A stretch of 64,000 nucleotides of DNA, from NCBI GenBank assembly GCA_964559865.1, contig CAZLJD010000013.1:18008-82007 (forward strand), read 5' to 3'. Each line of letters opens with the position of its first letter. The first letter of the stretch is position 1. Below, piece after piece: positions 1 through 9,110 of the stretch. The DNA is from JAGHAJ01 sp964559865 [NCBI: uncultured Synergistota bacterium]. GTDB lineage: Bacteria; Synergistota; JAGHAJ01. The translations under genes were made by a program, and so were the position numbers. The notes below the pieces were generated by a model. That model did no database searches. It had not been told where the DNA came from and saw nothing but the letters and a program-made list of their open reading frames with translations.

Positions 1-1
1 A

Positions 2-598
2 GTGCTAAAGAACATAAATGGTTTGTGGCTGGTAGATAGGTGTTTACAAGAGTGGAAAATTAGCGTTCCAAATATCACCTATGAGGAACTCATTGTTGAG
101 GCCGAAAGGGCTGAACCTTTTAAATGCATCATAGACCCAAACGATTCCATATTCATCAATCCTCCAAGCATGGTGGAAGCTATAGCAAACTATTGCAGTG
201 CTACTTCTCAACCAGTACCTAAGAGTCGGGGAGAATTTACACGAACTATCTTAGAAGGCATTGCACTGAGGGTAAAGTGGGTCTTAGAAATCCTTAGTAG
301 GAGTTCTAAAAAGGAAATCAACAAGATATTTATGGTAGGAGGAGGGACAAAAAACAGGCTCTTGCACAGGTTTACAGCCAATGCTACTAACCTTCCAGTA
401 GTTATAGGGCATAGACATGCAACACTCATAGGTAATGTAATCTCTCAGATGATCGCAGAAAAGGAAATCAAAGACTACGAAGAAGGAAAAGAGCTGATAA
501 GAAAATCTTTTGAAACACTCAGTTATCTCCCTGAAAATAATAGAGAAAGCTGGGATGAAGCCTATGAAAAATTTCTAAAATTGAAAAGCAATCTCTGA
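2..598 (+). CDS. rhaB: L-rhamnulokinase, C-terminal part (5' end outside window)
   Basis: C-terminal domain of an FGGY-family sugar kinase, most like rhamnulokinase, which phosphorylates L-rhamnulose at O-1 with ATP in the cytoplasm. The visible 198 residues contain the NGLWLVDRCLQEW block, a DPND...INP segment, the YC...QP.P...GEFTRTILEG segment typical of RhaB, and the GGGTKNRLL nucleotide-binding loop followed by ATLIGN. Family members are about 480 residues, so more than half of the gene lies before the window; the GTG at position 2 is probably internal. The stop codon is directly followed by the ribosome-binding site of the rhamnose isomerase gene, so the two are surely co-transcribed. 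Confidence 0.85.
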   Translation: MLKNINGLWLVDRCLQEWKISVPNITYEELIVEAERAEPFKCIIDPNDSIFINPPSMVEAIANYCSATSQPVPKSRGEFTRTILEGIALRVKWVLEILSRSSKKEINKIFMVGGGTKNRLLHRFTANATNLPVVIGHRHATLIGNVISQMIAEKEIKDYEEGKELIRKSFETLSYLPENNRESWDEAYEKFLKLKSNL

Positions 599-616
599 AT
601 GGGAGGTGGGAGAAAA

Positions 617-1795
617 ATGTATGAAATGTTAGTAGACAAACTCAGCTCTAAAGGGATTGACGTCAACAAAGTTATGCAGAGACTAAAGGAGTTCGCAGTA
701 GAAACACCTTCATGGGGGTATTCAGATGCAGGTACAAGGTTCAAAGTTTTCCACAAGCCGGGAAGTGCAAGGAACATATTTGAGAGGATAGATGATGCAG
801 CCGTAGTAAACAAGCTGACTGGGGCAGCTCCAACCATTGCAATACACATACCTTGGGACAAAACCAAAGACTACCAGGAGCTAAAAGAGTACGCAGAAAG
901 CAAGGGCATAACCATAGGCACGGTAAATCCCAATCTATTCCAAGATGAAGAATACAGATTTGGGAGCTTAACAAACACAGCTGAAAGCATCAGGCAAAAG
1001 GCAGTAGAACACATACTGGAGTGCATAGATATAATGAGAAAAACAGAAGCTCACAGATTGAGTCTTTGGTTTGGCGATGGAACAAATTATCCCGGACAAG
1101 GAGACTTTATAAGGAGGCTGCATAGGTTACTCGAAGGCTTAACAAGAGTCTATACGCACCTAAAAGAAGATGACACAATGTTAATAGAGTATAAGTTCTT
1201 TGAACCTGCGTTCTATCACACTGACATACCAGATTGGGGTACAGCTGTACTACTTGCCCAAAAGTTGGGTGAAAGGGCAAAAGTACTCGTGGATTTAGGA
1301 CACCACCCTCTGGGGACAAATATAGAGCAAATCGTAGCTATTCTCTTGGACGAGAAAAAACTTGGGGGATTTCACTTCAACGACAAAAAGTATGCCGATG
1401 ACGATCTTACAACAGGTTCTATCAATCCGTATCAATTATTTCTAATATTCGTTGAGTTAGTGAAAGGAAGTGCTGATCCTTCCAACGGTGGTAGTATCTC
1501 ATATACAATAGATCAATCTCACTGCGTTAAACCTAACATTGAAGCCATGATACAGAGCATCGAAAGTATTGAGATAGCTTATGCAAAGGCGCTGCTTGTA
1601 GATCTCGAAGACTTACAAGAAGCACAAGAATCAAACGACGTGGCAAGAGCCGAAGAAATACTATTAGACGCATATCGTGAAGATGTAAGGCCGTTAATAT
1701 CAAAAGCGAGAGAGGAAAAAGGCGCTGAACCAGATCCACTTAGAGCACTGAAGAGCTCTGGATACCAACAAAAGATAGTGAAGGAAAGGGGTTAA
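617..1795 (+). CDS. rhaI: L-rhamnose isomerase (RhaI type)
   Basis: TIM-barrel, metal-dependent isomerase converting L-rhamnose to L-rhamnulose; enzymes of this class usually also accept L-lyxose and L-mannose. The segment PSWGYSDAGTRF near residue 31, HIPWD, the LIEYKF strand, VLVDLGHH and GFHFNDKKYADDDL are the conserved substrate and metal blocks. The ATG at 599 is in frame, but its first six codons (MGGGRK) are the translation of the purine-rich Shine-Dalgarno region GGGAGGTGGGAG, so I choose the ATG at 617 (392 residues). It sits between rhamnulokinase and a sugar epimerase gene in a compact plus-strand operon. Confidence 0.9.
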   Translation: MYEMLVDKLSSKGIDVNKVMQRLKEFAVETPSWGYSDAGTRFKVFHKPGSARNIFERIDDAAVVNKLTGAAPTIAIHIPWDKTKDYQELKEYAESKGITIGTVNPNLFQDEEYRFGSLTNTAESIRQKAVEHILECIDIMRKTEAHRLSLWFGDGTNYPGQGDFIRRLHRLLEGLTRVYTHLKEDDTMLIEYKFFEPAFYHTDIPDWGTAVLLAQKLGERAKVLVDLGHHPLGTNIEQIVAILLDEKKLGGFHFNDKKYADDDLTTGSINPYQLFLIFVELVKGSADPSNGGSISYTIDQSHCVKPNIEAMIQSIESIEIAYAKALLVDLEDLQEAQESNDVARAEEILLDAYREDVRPLISKAREEKGAEPDPLRALKSSGYQQKIVKERG

Positions 1796-1800
1796 TAGTT

Positions 1801-2670
1801 ATGAAAAGGCTTGGTATTTATGTAAACAGTTGGATATTTGGGGATACAAAATTAGAAGATATTGCCAAAAGGGTCGCAAAAATCGGATTTGATGGCATAG
1901 AATTGGTAGGAGAACCAAGTAAATACAATCCTTCCTATGTAAACAAACTACTTTCCGATAGCAACTTAAAGGTGTGCTCTATATGTGGAATGTTCCCGGG
2001 TCCAGAGGAAGGAGATCTACGCGCCCTCTCACACCCGGAAAAAAAAGAGAGAGAAAAAGCAGTAGAATATGTATACCGATGTATAGACTTGGCAAAAGGA
2101 GTCGGAACCAGGAGTGTGCTAATCGTACCAAGTCTGGTTGGTATACCTCAATACTTCGAGAGTAAAGATGTAGACCTAAAAAGAGCTATGGAATCAATAG
2201 CAAGGGCAAGTGAATACGCAGAGAGAAATGAAATACTACTTACCATAGAACCAATCAACCGTTACGAGGTTGGTTTAATAAACTCTGTAGAAGAGGCCAT
2301 AAATTTTGCGAAGGAGGTAAATAACAGCTACCTTCGTGTAATGGGAGACACATTTCACATGCAGATAGAAGAGAGGACTGGCATACCAAATACCATAAGG
2401 AAAGCTGGAAAGTTTTGGTATCAGCATACTCACATAGCAGACAATACAAGACAAGCTCCTGGGAGAGGAACAATGGATTGGAAGGAAATCTTAAGAGCAT
2501 TACACGATATAGATTATGAAGGGAACATATCTCTTGAACCTTTACCTAAAGGTGCATCTCCTTATGATGCAAGGAAAGGGAAAATTCCTGCTGAAATATT
2601 AGATAAGGAACTTCTATTTGGCCTAAGGTATCTGAGAATGCAGGAAGATGCGCTGAACGGAAGTGAGTAG
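1801..2670 (+). CDS. TIM-barrel sugar (phosphate) 3-epimerase, tagatose/xylulose epimerase-like
   Basis: Sugar isomerase/epimerase of the xylose-isomerase-like TIM-barrel superfamily, 289 residues, the usual length. The four metal ligands expected in D-tagatose 3-epimerase and UlaE-type L-xylulose-5-phosphate 3-epimerases can be placed: Glu150 (TIEPINRYE), Asp183 (MGDTFHM), His209 (HTHIADN) and Glu246 (SLEPLP). It starts 5 bp after the rhamnose isomerase stop and its end overlaps the AraD-like gene. In this operon it may work on L-rhamnulose/L-xylulose or their phosphates. The exact substrate cannot be read from the sequence. Confidence 0.75.
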   Translation: MKRLGIYVNSWIFGDTKLEDIAKRVAKIGFDGIELVGEPSKYNPSYVNKLLSDSNLKVCSICGMFPGPEEGDLRALSHPEKKEREKAVEYVYRCIDLAKGVGTRSVLIVPSLVGIPQYFESKDVDLKRAMESIARASEYAERNEILLTIEPINRYEVGLINSVEEAINFAKEVNNSYLRVMGDTFHMQIEERTGIPNTIRKAGKFWYQHTHIADNTRQAPGRGTMDWKEILRALHDIDYEGNISLEPLPKGASPYDARKGKIPAEILDKELLFGLRYLRMQEDALNGSE

Positions 2671-3316
2671 GATGTTGGAGAATCTGAGAGAAAAGGTATA
2701 CAAAGCACATATCTCTCTATGGAAAGAAAGGCTTGTTATGTGGACATCGGGTAATGTAAGTGCTAGGGATAAAAAAACAGACTTGGTAGTTATTAAACCA
2801 AGTGGTGTACATTACGAAGAGCTTTCACCTGAGAAGATGGTAGTGGTAAACTTAAATGGGAAAGTTGTAGAAGGCACCTTAAAACCCTCGGTAGATACAA
2901 AAACACACTTGTACATTTACAAACACATGGAAAACGTGAACTCTGTTATCCATACTCACTCAACCTATGCAACTGCATTTGCAGCAGCTGCAAGGCCCAT
3001 ACCAGCCCATCTGACAGCAATGGCAGATTTCTTCGGCGGAGATATACCACTGGGTAGACTAATGATAATAGGAGGAGAAGCTATTGGAAGGGAAATCGTC
3101 GAAAAGATAGGAAAGTCAAAAGCGATCTTGATGCAAAATCACGGGGTGTTTACAGTAGGTAGAACTATAGAGGAAGCCCTAAAGGCAGCTATATATGTAG
3201 AAGAAGGCGCAAAGGTTCTTCTCCTATCCGAGATACTGGGAGGAGCCAAAGAGATACCACAAGAAGTAATAGAGGAATTACATAAAAATTACATCAGCAA
3301 CTACGGACAAACATAG
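2663..3316 (+). CDS. Class II aldolase family, L-ribulose-5-phosphate 4-epimerase-like
   Basis: Zinc-dependent class II aldolase/AraD family protein of 217 residues. It has the phosphate-binding SGNVSA and KPSGVHYEEL segments, KPSVDTKTHL, zinc ligands His97 and His99 (IHTHSTYAT) and His160 (MQNHGVF), and the MADFFGGDIP block with Asp122, which matches the catalytic Asp of AraD. It ends in YGQT, as AraD proteins end in YGQ, so 4-epimerase is preferred over fuculose or rhamnulose aldolase. It overlaps the preceding gene by 8 bp with a GTG start; the ATG at 2672 is an alternative. In the operon it could join L-ribulose-5-P to D-xylulose-5-P, or act as the aldolase of a deoxyhexose route. Confidence 0.75.
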   Translation: MSRMLENLREKVYKAHISLWKERLVMWTSGNVSARDKKTDLVVIKPSGVHYEELSPEKMVVVNLNGKVVEGTLKPSVDTKTHLYIYKHMENVNSVIHTHSTYATAFAAAARPIPAHLTAMADFFGGDIPLGRLMIIGGEAIGREIVEKIGKSKAILMQNHGVFTVGRTIEEALKAAIYVEEGAKVLLLSEILGGAKEIPQEVIEELHKNYISNYGQT

Positions 3317-3335
3317 GTAGAAGGAGGGAAAAAGA

Positions 3336-4886
3336 ATGTCAGGAGTTTATCTAATAGGAACAGATATTGGCACGCAAGGTACTAAAACCGTAATAGTAGA
3401 TGGCGAAGGGAATGTCATCTCGACTGGATTCCAGGAATACGATGTAATAAAACCGAAACCTTCCTGGGCAGAGCAGTGGCCAGAAACATGGATCAATGCT
3501 ACATTTAACACAATAAGGATTGCAATAGAAAAATCCAGTATAGACCCACGCAGCATCGCAGGAATCGCTTTAAGTGGACTATATGGAGGATCGGGAGTTC
3601 CTGTTGACAAGAACATGAACCCTTTAAGGCCATGTCTGATATGGATGGACAGACGTGCAGTAGCAGAAGTAGAATGGGTGAAAAAACACATAGACAAGGA
3701 TACCCTTTTCTCAATCACGGGCAACTATGTGGATTCATATTACGGATTCACAAAGATGCTATGGATAAAAAATAACGAACCCGATGTTTGGAAGAAAATA
3801 TACAAGTTCTTAACGCCAAAAGACTACGTCATATGGAAGATGACAGGGATCAATGCTATTGACTACTCCTCAGCAGGCAATATAGGAGGTATATTTGATA
3901 TACATCGAAGGACATGGTCAGAAGAGATGAGCAAGGCTTTGGGCATTCCACTTTCAATGCTACCCGAAAATATTGTTCCCTCTTCAAGTATAGTTGGTCA
4001 TGTAAACAGAGTCACATCAGAGAAAACAGGCTTACTAGAGGGAACACCTGTAATTTCTGGAGGCATAGATGCCCCCATGGCATCGTTAAGTGCAGCCGTA
4101 CTGGATGACAAAAAACATGTGGCCATGACTGGAACCTCTATATGTTGGGGAGTTGTACACAAAGGCACACACCTGAGCCCCAAATTAGTAAGTTTTCCTT
4201 ATGTGGTAAAGGAAAAGGAAATGGTGTATACATTCGGGGGTGCAGCAACAGCCGGAGGTATTGTAAAATGGTTTCGTGACAATTTTGCACTAAAAGAAAG
4301 AGAAACAGAGCGTTCTATGGGCATATCTGCATACAAGCAGTTAGATGAACAGGCTAAAGACATACCCGTAGGCTCCGAAGGTTTACTGCTCTTACCATAC
4401 TTTATGGGAGAAAGATCCCCTATTTGGGATCCAAACGCAAAAGGAACTATCATTGGGCTTACACTCTACCATACAAAGGCACATGTATTCCGAGCTATAT
4501 TGGAAGGTGTGGCCTATTCACTCCGCCACAATATGGAAACTGGCATAGAGGCAGGAATGGAACTTGACGAGGAATGTATCATTGTAGGAGGAGTTGCCAA
4601 CTCCAAGCTTTGGGTACAGATATTCGCAGATGTCACAGGTTTCCCGATGAAAACCACAACATCACAAGTTGAAGCACCTTACGGGGATGCATTTCTTGCA
4701 GGGTTAGGTAGCGGTGTAATAGAATCACCCGAAAAGATCAAGGAGTGGGTAGAGTTCACGCAACCCATTAAACCAAATCTTGCCAATAAAAGAATATACG
4801 ACAACTATTACAACGAATATATAAACACATATCCGAAACTCAAAGACACCATGCACGTCCTGGGCAACATCGGACAGCTACGCTGA
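3336..4886 (+). CDS. FGGY-family carbohydrate kinase (xylulokinase/ribulokinase-like)
   Basis: Full-length FGGY sugar kinase of 516 residues acting on a ketopentose or similar ketose with ATP. GTDIGTQGTKT (residues 8-18) is the N-terminal phosphate loop. Asp245 in SGGIDAPMASL is the expected catalytic base, MTGTS follows, and IVGGVANSKLWVQIFADVTG is the C-terminal nucleotide site. The start follows a good AGGAGG site. It is a different subfamily from the truncated rhamnulokinase upstream, so the operon carries two kinases. Its 3' end overlaps the convergent ribokinase gene by 9 bp. Substrate unknown; L-xylulose or L-ribulose fits the neighbours best. Confidence 0.8.
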   Translation: MSGVYLIGTDIGTQGTKTVIVDGEGNVISTGFQEYDVIKPKPSWAEQWPETWINATFNTIRIAIEKSSIDPRSIAGIALSGLYGGSGVPVDKNMNPLRPCLIWMDRRAVAEVEWVKKHIDKDTLFSITGNYVDSYYGFTKMLWIKNNEPDVWKKIYKFLTPKDYVIWKMTGINAIDYSSAGNIGGIFDIHRRTWSEEMSKALGIPLSMLPENIVPSSSIVGHVNRVTSEKTGLLEGTPVISGGIDAPMASLSAAVLDDKKHVAMTGTSICWGVVHKGTHLSPKLVSFPYVVKEKEMVYTFGGAATAGGIVKWFRDNFALKERETERSMGISAYKQLDEQAKDIPVGSEGLLLLPYFMGERSPIWDPNAKGTIIGLTLYHTKAHVFRAILEGVAYSLRHNMETGIEAGMELDEECIIVGGVANSKLWVQIFADVTGFPMKTTTSQVEAPYGDAFLAGLGSGVIESPEKIKEWVEFTQPIKPNLANKRIYDNYYNEYINTYPKLKDTMHVLGNIGQLR

Positions 4887-5816
4887 ACCCTTCAAAAAGG
4901 TTTCAAGCTCTTCACGAGTTGGCATGGAGGGGGCTGTCCCTATACGTGTAACCGAAAGTGCAGCTGCAGCGTTCGCAAACTTCACAGCCTCTTCAAGAGG
5001 GAATCCCTCTCCCAATGCAACTCCTAACGCCCCATTGAACGCATCCCCTGCACCTGTAGTATCTACAACATTTACCTTAAAAGACGGGACTATCTTCATA
5101 CCTTTATCATTGACTATAGCTGCACCATCGGCTCCGAGGGTGAAAACCACATTCTTCACTCCCATGTCCAAAAGCTTACTTGCTGCCCGCTCTATATCAG
5201 AAGCATCCTCTATGCTCGTATCGGTTATGAGTTCAGCTTCACTCCTATTTGGAGTTATGACATCAACCCCATCCAACATCTTTGAAGAAACCTTAAAAGC
5301 AGGTGCAGGATTGAGAACAATCGTAGGTTTCTCTGGCTGTTTCCTTATAATCTCAAGCACATATTCATTTATCTCCAATGGTATCTCAAATTGCATCAAT
5401 ACCACATCCGCACCTACAATTACATCTTTAGCCCTATCTATAAGCGCCCTATCTATATGAGTATTTGCACCTGGAGCGACCACTATCATGTTTTCACCTT
5501 TGTGGTCATCTACCATAATAAGTGCTATACCAGTGTGAGTAGTCTCATCAACCATGAGGTAAGTAATATCTATGCCCTTTTTCTTGAAGTTTTCTATAGC
5601 AATCTCACCAAAGACATCTCTGCCAACAGCTCCCACAAAGCTAACATTTGCACCAAGCATCGCAGCCTGCGTAGCCTGATTTGAGCCCTTTCCCCCAGGT
5701 CCCATCTTAAAAGGTCCTCCTAAAATTGTTTCACCCGGATTAGGCAACCTGGGAGTTCTTGACATTAAATCTGTATTGAAACTTCCAACTATAACTACAT
5801 TAGGGTTCTTATTCAA
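4878..5816 (-). CDS. rbsK: Ribokinase (PfkB family)
   Basis: PfkB-family kinase of 312 residues that phosphorylates D-ribose to ribose-5-phosphate. The sugar-binding motif GGKGSNQA is at 41-48, NPAPA and the NRSEAE segment are in the middle, and DTTGAGDAFNGAL has the catalytic Asp258 and anion hole. It is the last gene of the sugar ABC transporter operon, 10 bp after the second permease gene, which suggests that the transported compound yields ribose or another sugar this kinase accepts. It converges on and overlaps the FGGY kinase gene; no hairpin terminator is visible between them. Confidence 0.88.
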   Translation of the reverse strand: MNKNPNVVIVGSFNTDLMSRTPRLPNPGETILGGPFKMGPGGKGSNQATQAAMLGANVSFVGAVGRDVFGEIAIENFKKKGIDITYLMVDETTHTGIALIMVDDHKGENMIVVAPGANTHIDRALIDRAKDVIVGADVVLMQFEIPLEINEYVLEIIRKQPEKPTIVLNPAPAFKVSSKMLDGVDVITPNRSEAELITDTSIEDASDIERAASKLLDMGVKNVVFTLGADGAAIVNDKGMKIVPSFKVNVVDTTGAGDAFNGALGVALGEGFPLEEAVKFANAAAALSVTRIGTAPSMPTREELETFLKGSA

Positions 5817-5826
5817 CCAAGATCAC

Positions 5827-6660
5827 CTACCCTTTCACTGCTCCAAATGTCAACCCTCTTATAAGGTACTTCTGGAAGGCCACAACAAGTACTATACTCG
5901 GAATAGATGCTATTATCGAGAGTGCAGAGAGTAGTCCCCACTTTATCTCGTGTCCACCTATAAGTCCCGAAATAAAAACCGGAAGAGTAACAGCATTAAA
6001 CCTCGTGAATATCAAAGCAAATAAAAACTCATTCCACGCAAAGACGAAAACAAATAGTGCAGACACAACTACACCAGGTAAAATCAAAGGGAGCGTAACT
6101 TTTCTAAAGGCCTTAAATCTGCTGTACCCATCCACCAAAGCAGCCATCTCTATTTCTTCGGGAAGGTCTTCAACAAAGCTCTTTATCAACCATATAGCAA
6201 ACGGTAGGTTAAACAGCATATACGACCATATCAAGGCTGGGTAAGTATCAATAAGGTGCATCATCCTGAACATTGTAAACAAAGGGGTAACAGCCACAAC
6301 AGGTGGAGCAAAGAGTAAAGAAAGAATGAAAAAAGAAAGGTTATCTCCACCCCATTTGTACCTGCCAATGCTATAGCCAGCAAATATAGCAAGCACAGTA
6401 GCTATTAGCGTATTTAAACCCGCTACTATTAAGCTATTTAACACGCTCCGCATTCCACCAAGTTGCACCAAAACAGCCTTAAAGTTAGCCAAGCTAAACA
6501 TTGTTGGGAAAAATACTGGGGGATAGTGAAAAAACTGTCCCTTAAACTTAAAGGCCCCAACGAATATCCAGTAAACAGGAAACATAAAGAAAGCAATTAT
6601 AACAATAAGCAAAATATTATACAAAAGCTCTTTGTGTTTTTTCTTCTCCTCTTTTGCCAT
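5827..6660 (-). CDS. Sugar ABC transporter permease, MalG type
   Basis: Inner-membrane permease of 277 residues with about six hydrophobic segments, resembling MalG/UgpE of the CUT1 family. The EAA-type loop that docks on the ATPase is EIEMAALVDGYSRFKAFRKVTLPL. The N-terminus is basic and lysine-rich before the first membrane segment. The gene lies 7 bp after its partner permease and 10 bp before ribokinase. Together with the other permease it forms the membrane channel of the importer. Confidence 0.88.
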   Translation of the reverse strand: MAKEEKKKHKELLYNILLIVIIAFFMFPVYWIFVGAFKFKGQFFHYPPVFFPTMFSLANFKAVLVQLGGMRSVLNSLIVAGLNTLIATVLAIFAGYSIGRYKWGGDNLSFFILSLLFAPPVVAVTPLFTMFRMMHLIDTYPALIWSYMLFNLPFAIWLIKSFVEDLPEEIEMAALVDGYSRFKAFRKVTLPLILPGVVVSALFVFVFAWNEFLFALIFTRFNAVTLPVFISGLIGGHEIKWGLLSALSIIASIPSIVLVVAFQKYLIRGLTFGAVKG

Positions 6661-6667
6661 AAGTATA

Positions 6668-7555
6668 TCACCCCTTCCTCTTCATCAATCTCACAAACAC
6701 ACTTGCCACAACTGTCATCATCATAAGTTGAACCACTGCCAGTGCGCTAGTGTAACCTATCCTCCAATATCTGAAACCCTCTACATATGTATAAACGCTT
6801 AGAGTTTCCGTAGATGTTCCCGGGCCTCCACCCGTAAGTATATACACCGGATCGAATATCTTAAATATCCATATAGTCCTGAATAGAATTACCAAAATGA
6901 ACATAGGCTTCAAGAGAGGAAGTGTAACCCTAAAGAATGTTTGTACAGGAGTTGCACCATCTACATTAGATGCTTCATATACCTGTTTTGGGATTGACTG
7001 CAAACCCGCCAATAAAATCAGCGCAACAAATGGCGTCCACTGCCATATATCTACAATTAAGATAGAATACAACGCCACAGATGGATCTGCAGTCCAGGAG
7101 ATCCCTTCACTAATATGAAGTGCATTTAGAATAAAATTCAGCGGGCCAAAGTGCTCATTATATATCATTCTCCAGTTAAAACCTGCCACAACTGGTGTAA
7201 TCATAATAGGTATAGCCAATAATGTAATAGCAAGCCTCTTAAACCTAAAATCTCTGTTAAGCAAGAGTGCTATTATCAATCCAAGAATAGACTGTATAGA
7301 TATACCAAGAACCAATAAAATACCTGTATTCTTCAGTGCATTCAAAAATCTTGTATCTTTAAACACAGCTGCGTAGTTTGCCCCCCCTACAAACTCAGGA
7401 GGACGAGGAACAGTCAAAGTAATATCATAAAAGCTATTCTTCAATATGTAAAAAAGTATTGGAGCCACTAAGATCAAAAGGACAATTAACGCCGGTATAC
7501 CCATCAACATCGCAAATCTCCTCTGCCCTGCATAACTTGACGTTTTGTCTGCCAT
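6668..7555 (-). CDS. Sugar ABC transporter permease, MalF/UgpA type
   Basis: Inner-membrane permease of 295 residues with six predicted membrane segments, similar to UgpA/MalF but without MalF's large periplasmic loop. The EAA loop reads EASNVDGATPVQTFFRVTLPL, followed by the GGPG...TETLSVYTY segment usual near the C-terminus. It is separated from the upstream binding-protein gene by a strong hairpin with a T-run, so it is probably expressed at a lower level than the binding protein. Confidence 0.88.
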   Translation of the reverse strand: MADKTSSYAGQRRFAMLMGIPALIVLLILVAPILFYILKNSFYDITLTVPRPPEFVGGANYAAVFKDTRFLNALKNTGILLVLGISIQSILGLIIALLLNRDFRFKRLAITLLAIPIMITPVVAGFNWRMIYNEHFGPLNFILNALHISEGISWTADPSVALYSILIVDIWQWTPFVALILLAGLQSIPKQVYEASNVDGATPVQTFFRVTLPLLKPMFILVILFRTIWIFKIFDPVYILTGGGPGTSTETLSVYTYVEGFRYWRIGYTSALAVVQLMMMTVVASVFVRLMKRKG

Positions 7556-7569
7556 AGATTATCCCCCCT

Positions 7570-7609
7570 AAGCAGAAAAAGCTTTGGGGGCAAGTTGCCC
7601 CCAAAGCTT
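7570..7609 (-). terminator. Partial intrinsic terminator between binding-protein and permease genes
   Basis: A near-perfect inverted repeat, AAGCTTTGGGGGCAA with its complement, spans 7579-7609 and is followed on the minus strand by TTTTT. It lies between the solute-binding protein gene and the permease genes of the same operon. This is a usual device for making much binding protein and fewer permeases, by attenuation and 3'-end protection of the messenger. Confidence 0.85.
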
Positions 7610-7618
7610 GGTGCTACA

Positions 7619-9052
7619 TTACTTCCATAGACCAAGTTCCTTCCAGCTCTTCAGCATATCCCTGTATATCCTCATCTGACGCTTCTTACCCAACCTCTCT
7701 GTCGTTGCCTCCCACTTCTTTGCTACAGCATCCAATGCTTCTTTCGGCTGCATTTTCCCATCATACGCCTTGCCCAAGTACACCTCCAGCGTATCAATAT
7801 ACTCTGCAGAACCTGGTATGTTGAGGTCTGGGAATCCATGATCCAGATTTTGTTTAAGAGCTGCAAGGTACTCTTTTGCCTCCTTTACAGGAGCAAACTC
7901 CGCAAAGGCCTTCGGATCATTAAACTGACTATAAGCATAAGGATCCAAGCCTGTCTTAGGAGTAGAGACATCCGCCAATCCTTTGACCACGCTTAAGTAT
8001 CTTGCCACCCAGTATGCGGCCTTAGGATGCCTCGAATATGCAGATACAGCCAAGACCCTACCACATGGCATAGGTGCTCTGTAAACCAGTTTTCCATTTT
8101 TGATGACGCCTGGTACATGCATTATACCAAGCTTTCCTACAACTTTTGACTGCGTTGGATCATTGCCTTTTTTCCAGTTACATGGCCACTGCAAACACAT
8201 CGCAATCCTTCCACCTATTAGTGCGTGCAAGAGCTCTGGATAACCATAAGAGAGAACATCCGGTGGGGAATATTTCATCAGTCTTATAACTCTCTTCAAA
8301 GACTCTACTCCAGCCTTGGTATTAATCATAGGATGCATATTTTCATCGAAGTAAACACCGCCCCTCGAAGCGAATTCCGCCAACCACCATGCATAAGCAA
8401 AGCTGCCTCTCTGCGCCAAGAATGCATACCCATAGAAATCACTCTTCAATACCTTTCCAGCAAGTTTTTGCCCTTTCTTACGTGTAAAGAACTTAGCCAA
8501 AAGCTCCACATCATCCCATGTCTGAGGAGGTTTTAGCTCTTTCCCATATTTTTTCTTAAATGCAGCCTTCTCTTCTGGGTTGTTGAAGAGGTCTTTCCTG
8601 TAGTAAAGGCTCAAAACATCTCCATCATATGGAAGTGTATATAGGTGTCCACCATAGTAATCGTACAAAAGTCTGAAACCCTTTGCAACATCCTTCATGT
8701 TTGGATCCCATATTTTGGCGTATTGGTCCAATGGCTTAATATAGCCCATACCGGCAAATTCACCCAAATACATAGGGAAAAACACTATAAGGTCGTAAGC
8801 GCCTGTTTGAGCGATAAATTCTGACTTCAGCTTCTCATACACATTAGCAAAAGGAGCTGTTGCAAGCTTGACATGAATTCCAACTTTCTCAAAGTCTTTC
8901 TGGTACCATTCGAACGGCAATGCATTATGACCAGCATCACAGAAGGCTGTAATAGTAACATCGTTGAAGAGCTTCTTTCCGAATGCGGGGAAAACTATCC
9001 CCATTATTACCACACTCACGATCAACATACCCACCCACGCTCGTCTCCTCAT
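7619..9052 (-). CDS. Sugar ABC transporter extracellular solute-binding protein
   Basis: Family 1 extracellular solute-binding protein of about 477 residues. It begins with an MRRR basic start and a hydrophobic signal peptide ending near PAFG, with no lipobox cysteine, so it is likely soluble in a periplasm. Typical segments follow: YDLIVFFPMYLGEFAGMGYIKPL, TLPYDGDVLSLYYRKDLF, and IAMCLQWPCNWKKG. An in-frame TTG at 9055 precedes the chosen ATG, which has a GAGGAGGTG site upstream. It delivers the substrate to the two permeases encoded downstream. The substrate is not evident. Confidence 0.88.
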   Translation of the reverse strand: MRRRAWVGMLIVSVVIMGIVFPAFGKKLFNDVTITAFCDAGHNALPFEWYQKDFEKVGIHVKLATAPFANVYEKLKSEFIAQTGAYDLIVFFPMYLGEFAGMGYIKPLDQYAKIWDPNMKDVAKGFRLLYDYYGGHLYTLPYDGDVLSLYYRKDLFNNPEEKAAFKKKYGKELKPPQTWDDVELLAKFFTRKKGQKLAGKVLKSDFYGYAFLAQRGSFAYAWWLAEFASRGGVYFDENMHPMINTKAGVESLKRVIRLMKYSPPDVLSYGYPELLHALIGGRIAMCLQWPCNWKKGNDPTQSKVVGKLGIMHVPGVIKNGKLVYRAPMPCGRVLAVSAYSRHPKAAYWVARYLSVVKGLADVSTPKTGLDPYAYSQFNDPKAFAEFAPVKEAKEYLAALKQNLDHGFPDLNIPGSAEYIDTLEVYLGKAYDGKMQPKEALDAVAKKWEATTERLGKKRQMRIYRDMLKSWKELGLWK

Positions 9053-9110
9053 CAAAAAACACCTCCTCTAAAATAATGGTTAATCTTAAAACTATTTCTG
9101 TGCCCCTACT

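Noticed and set aside
599-616. Upstream ATG of the rhamnose isomerase
   Set aside because: The codons before 617 are the Shine-Dalgarno sequence itself (translating to MGGGRK).
4924-5460. Long plus-strand open frame of 178 codons
   Set aside because: It is antisense to ribokinase, has a serine/threonine/proline-rich composition typical of reversed coding DNA, and has no family features.
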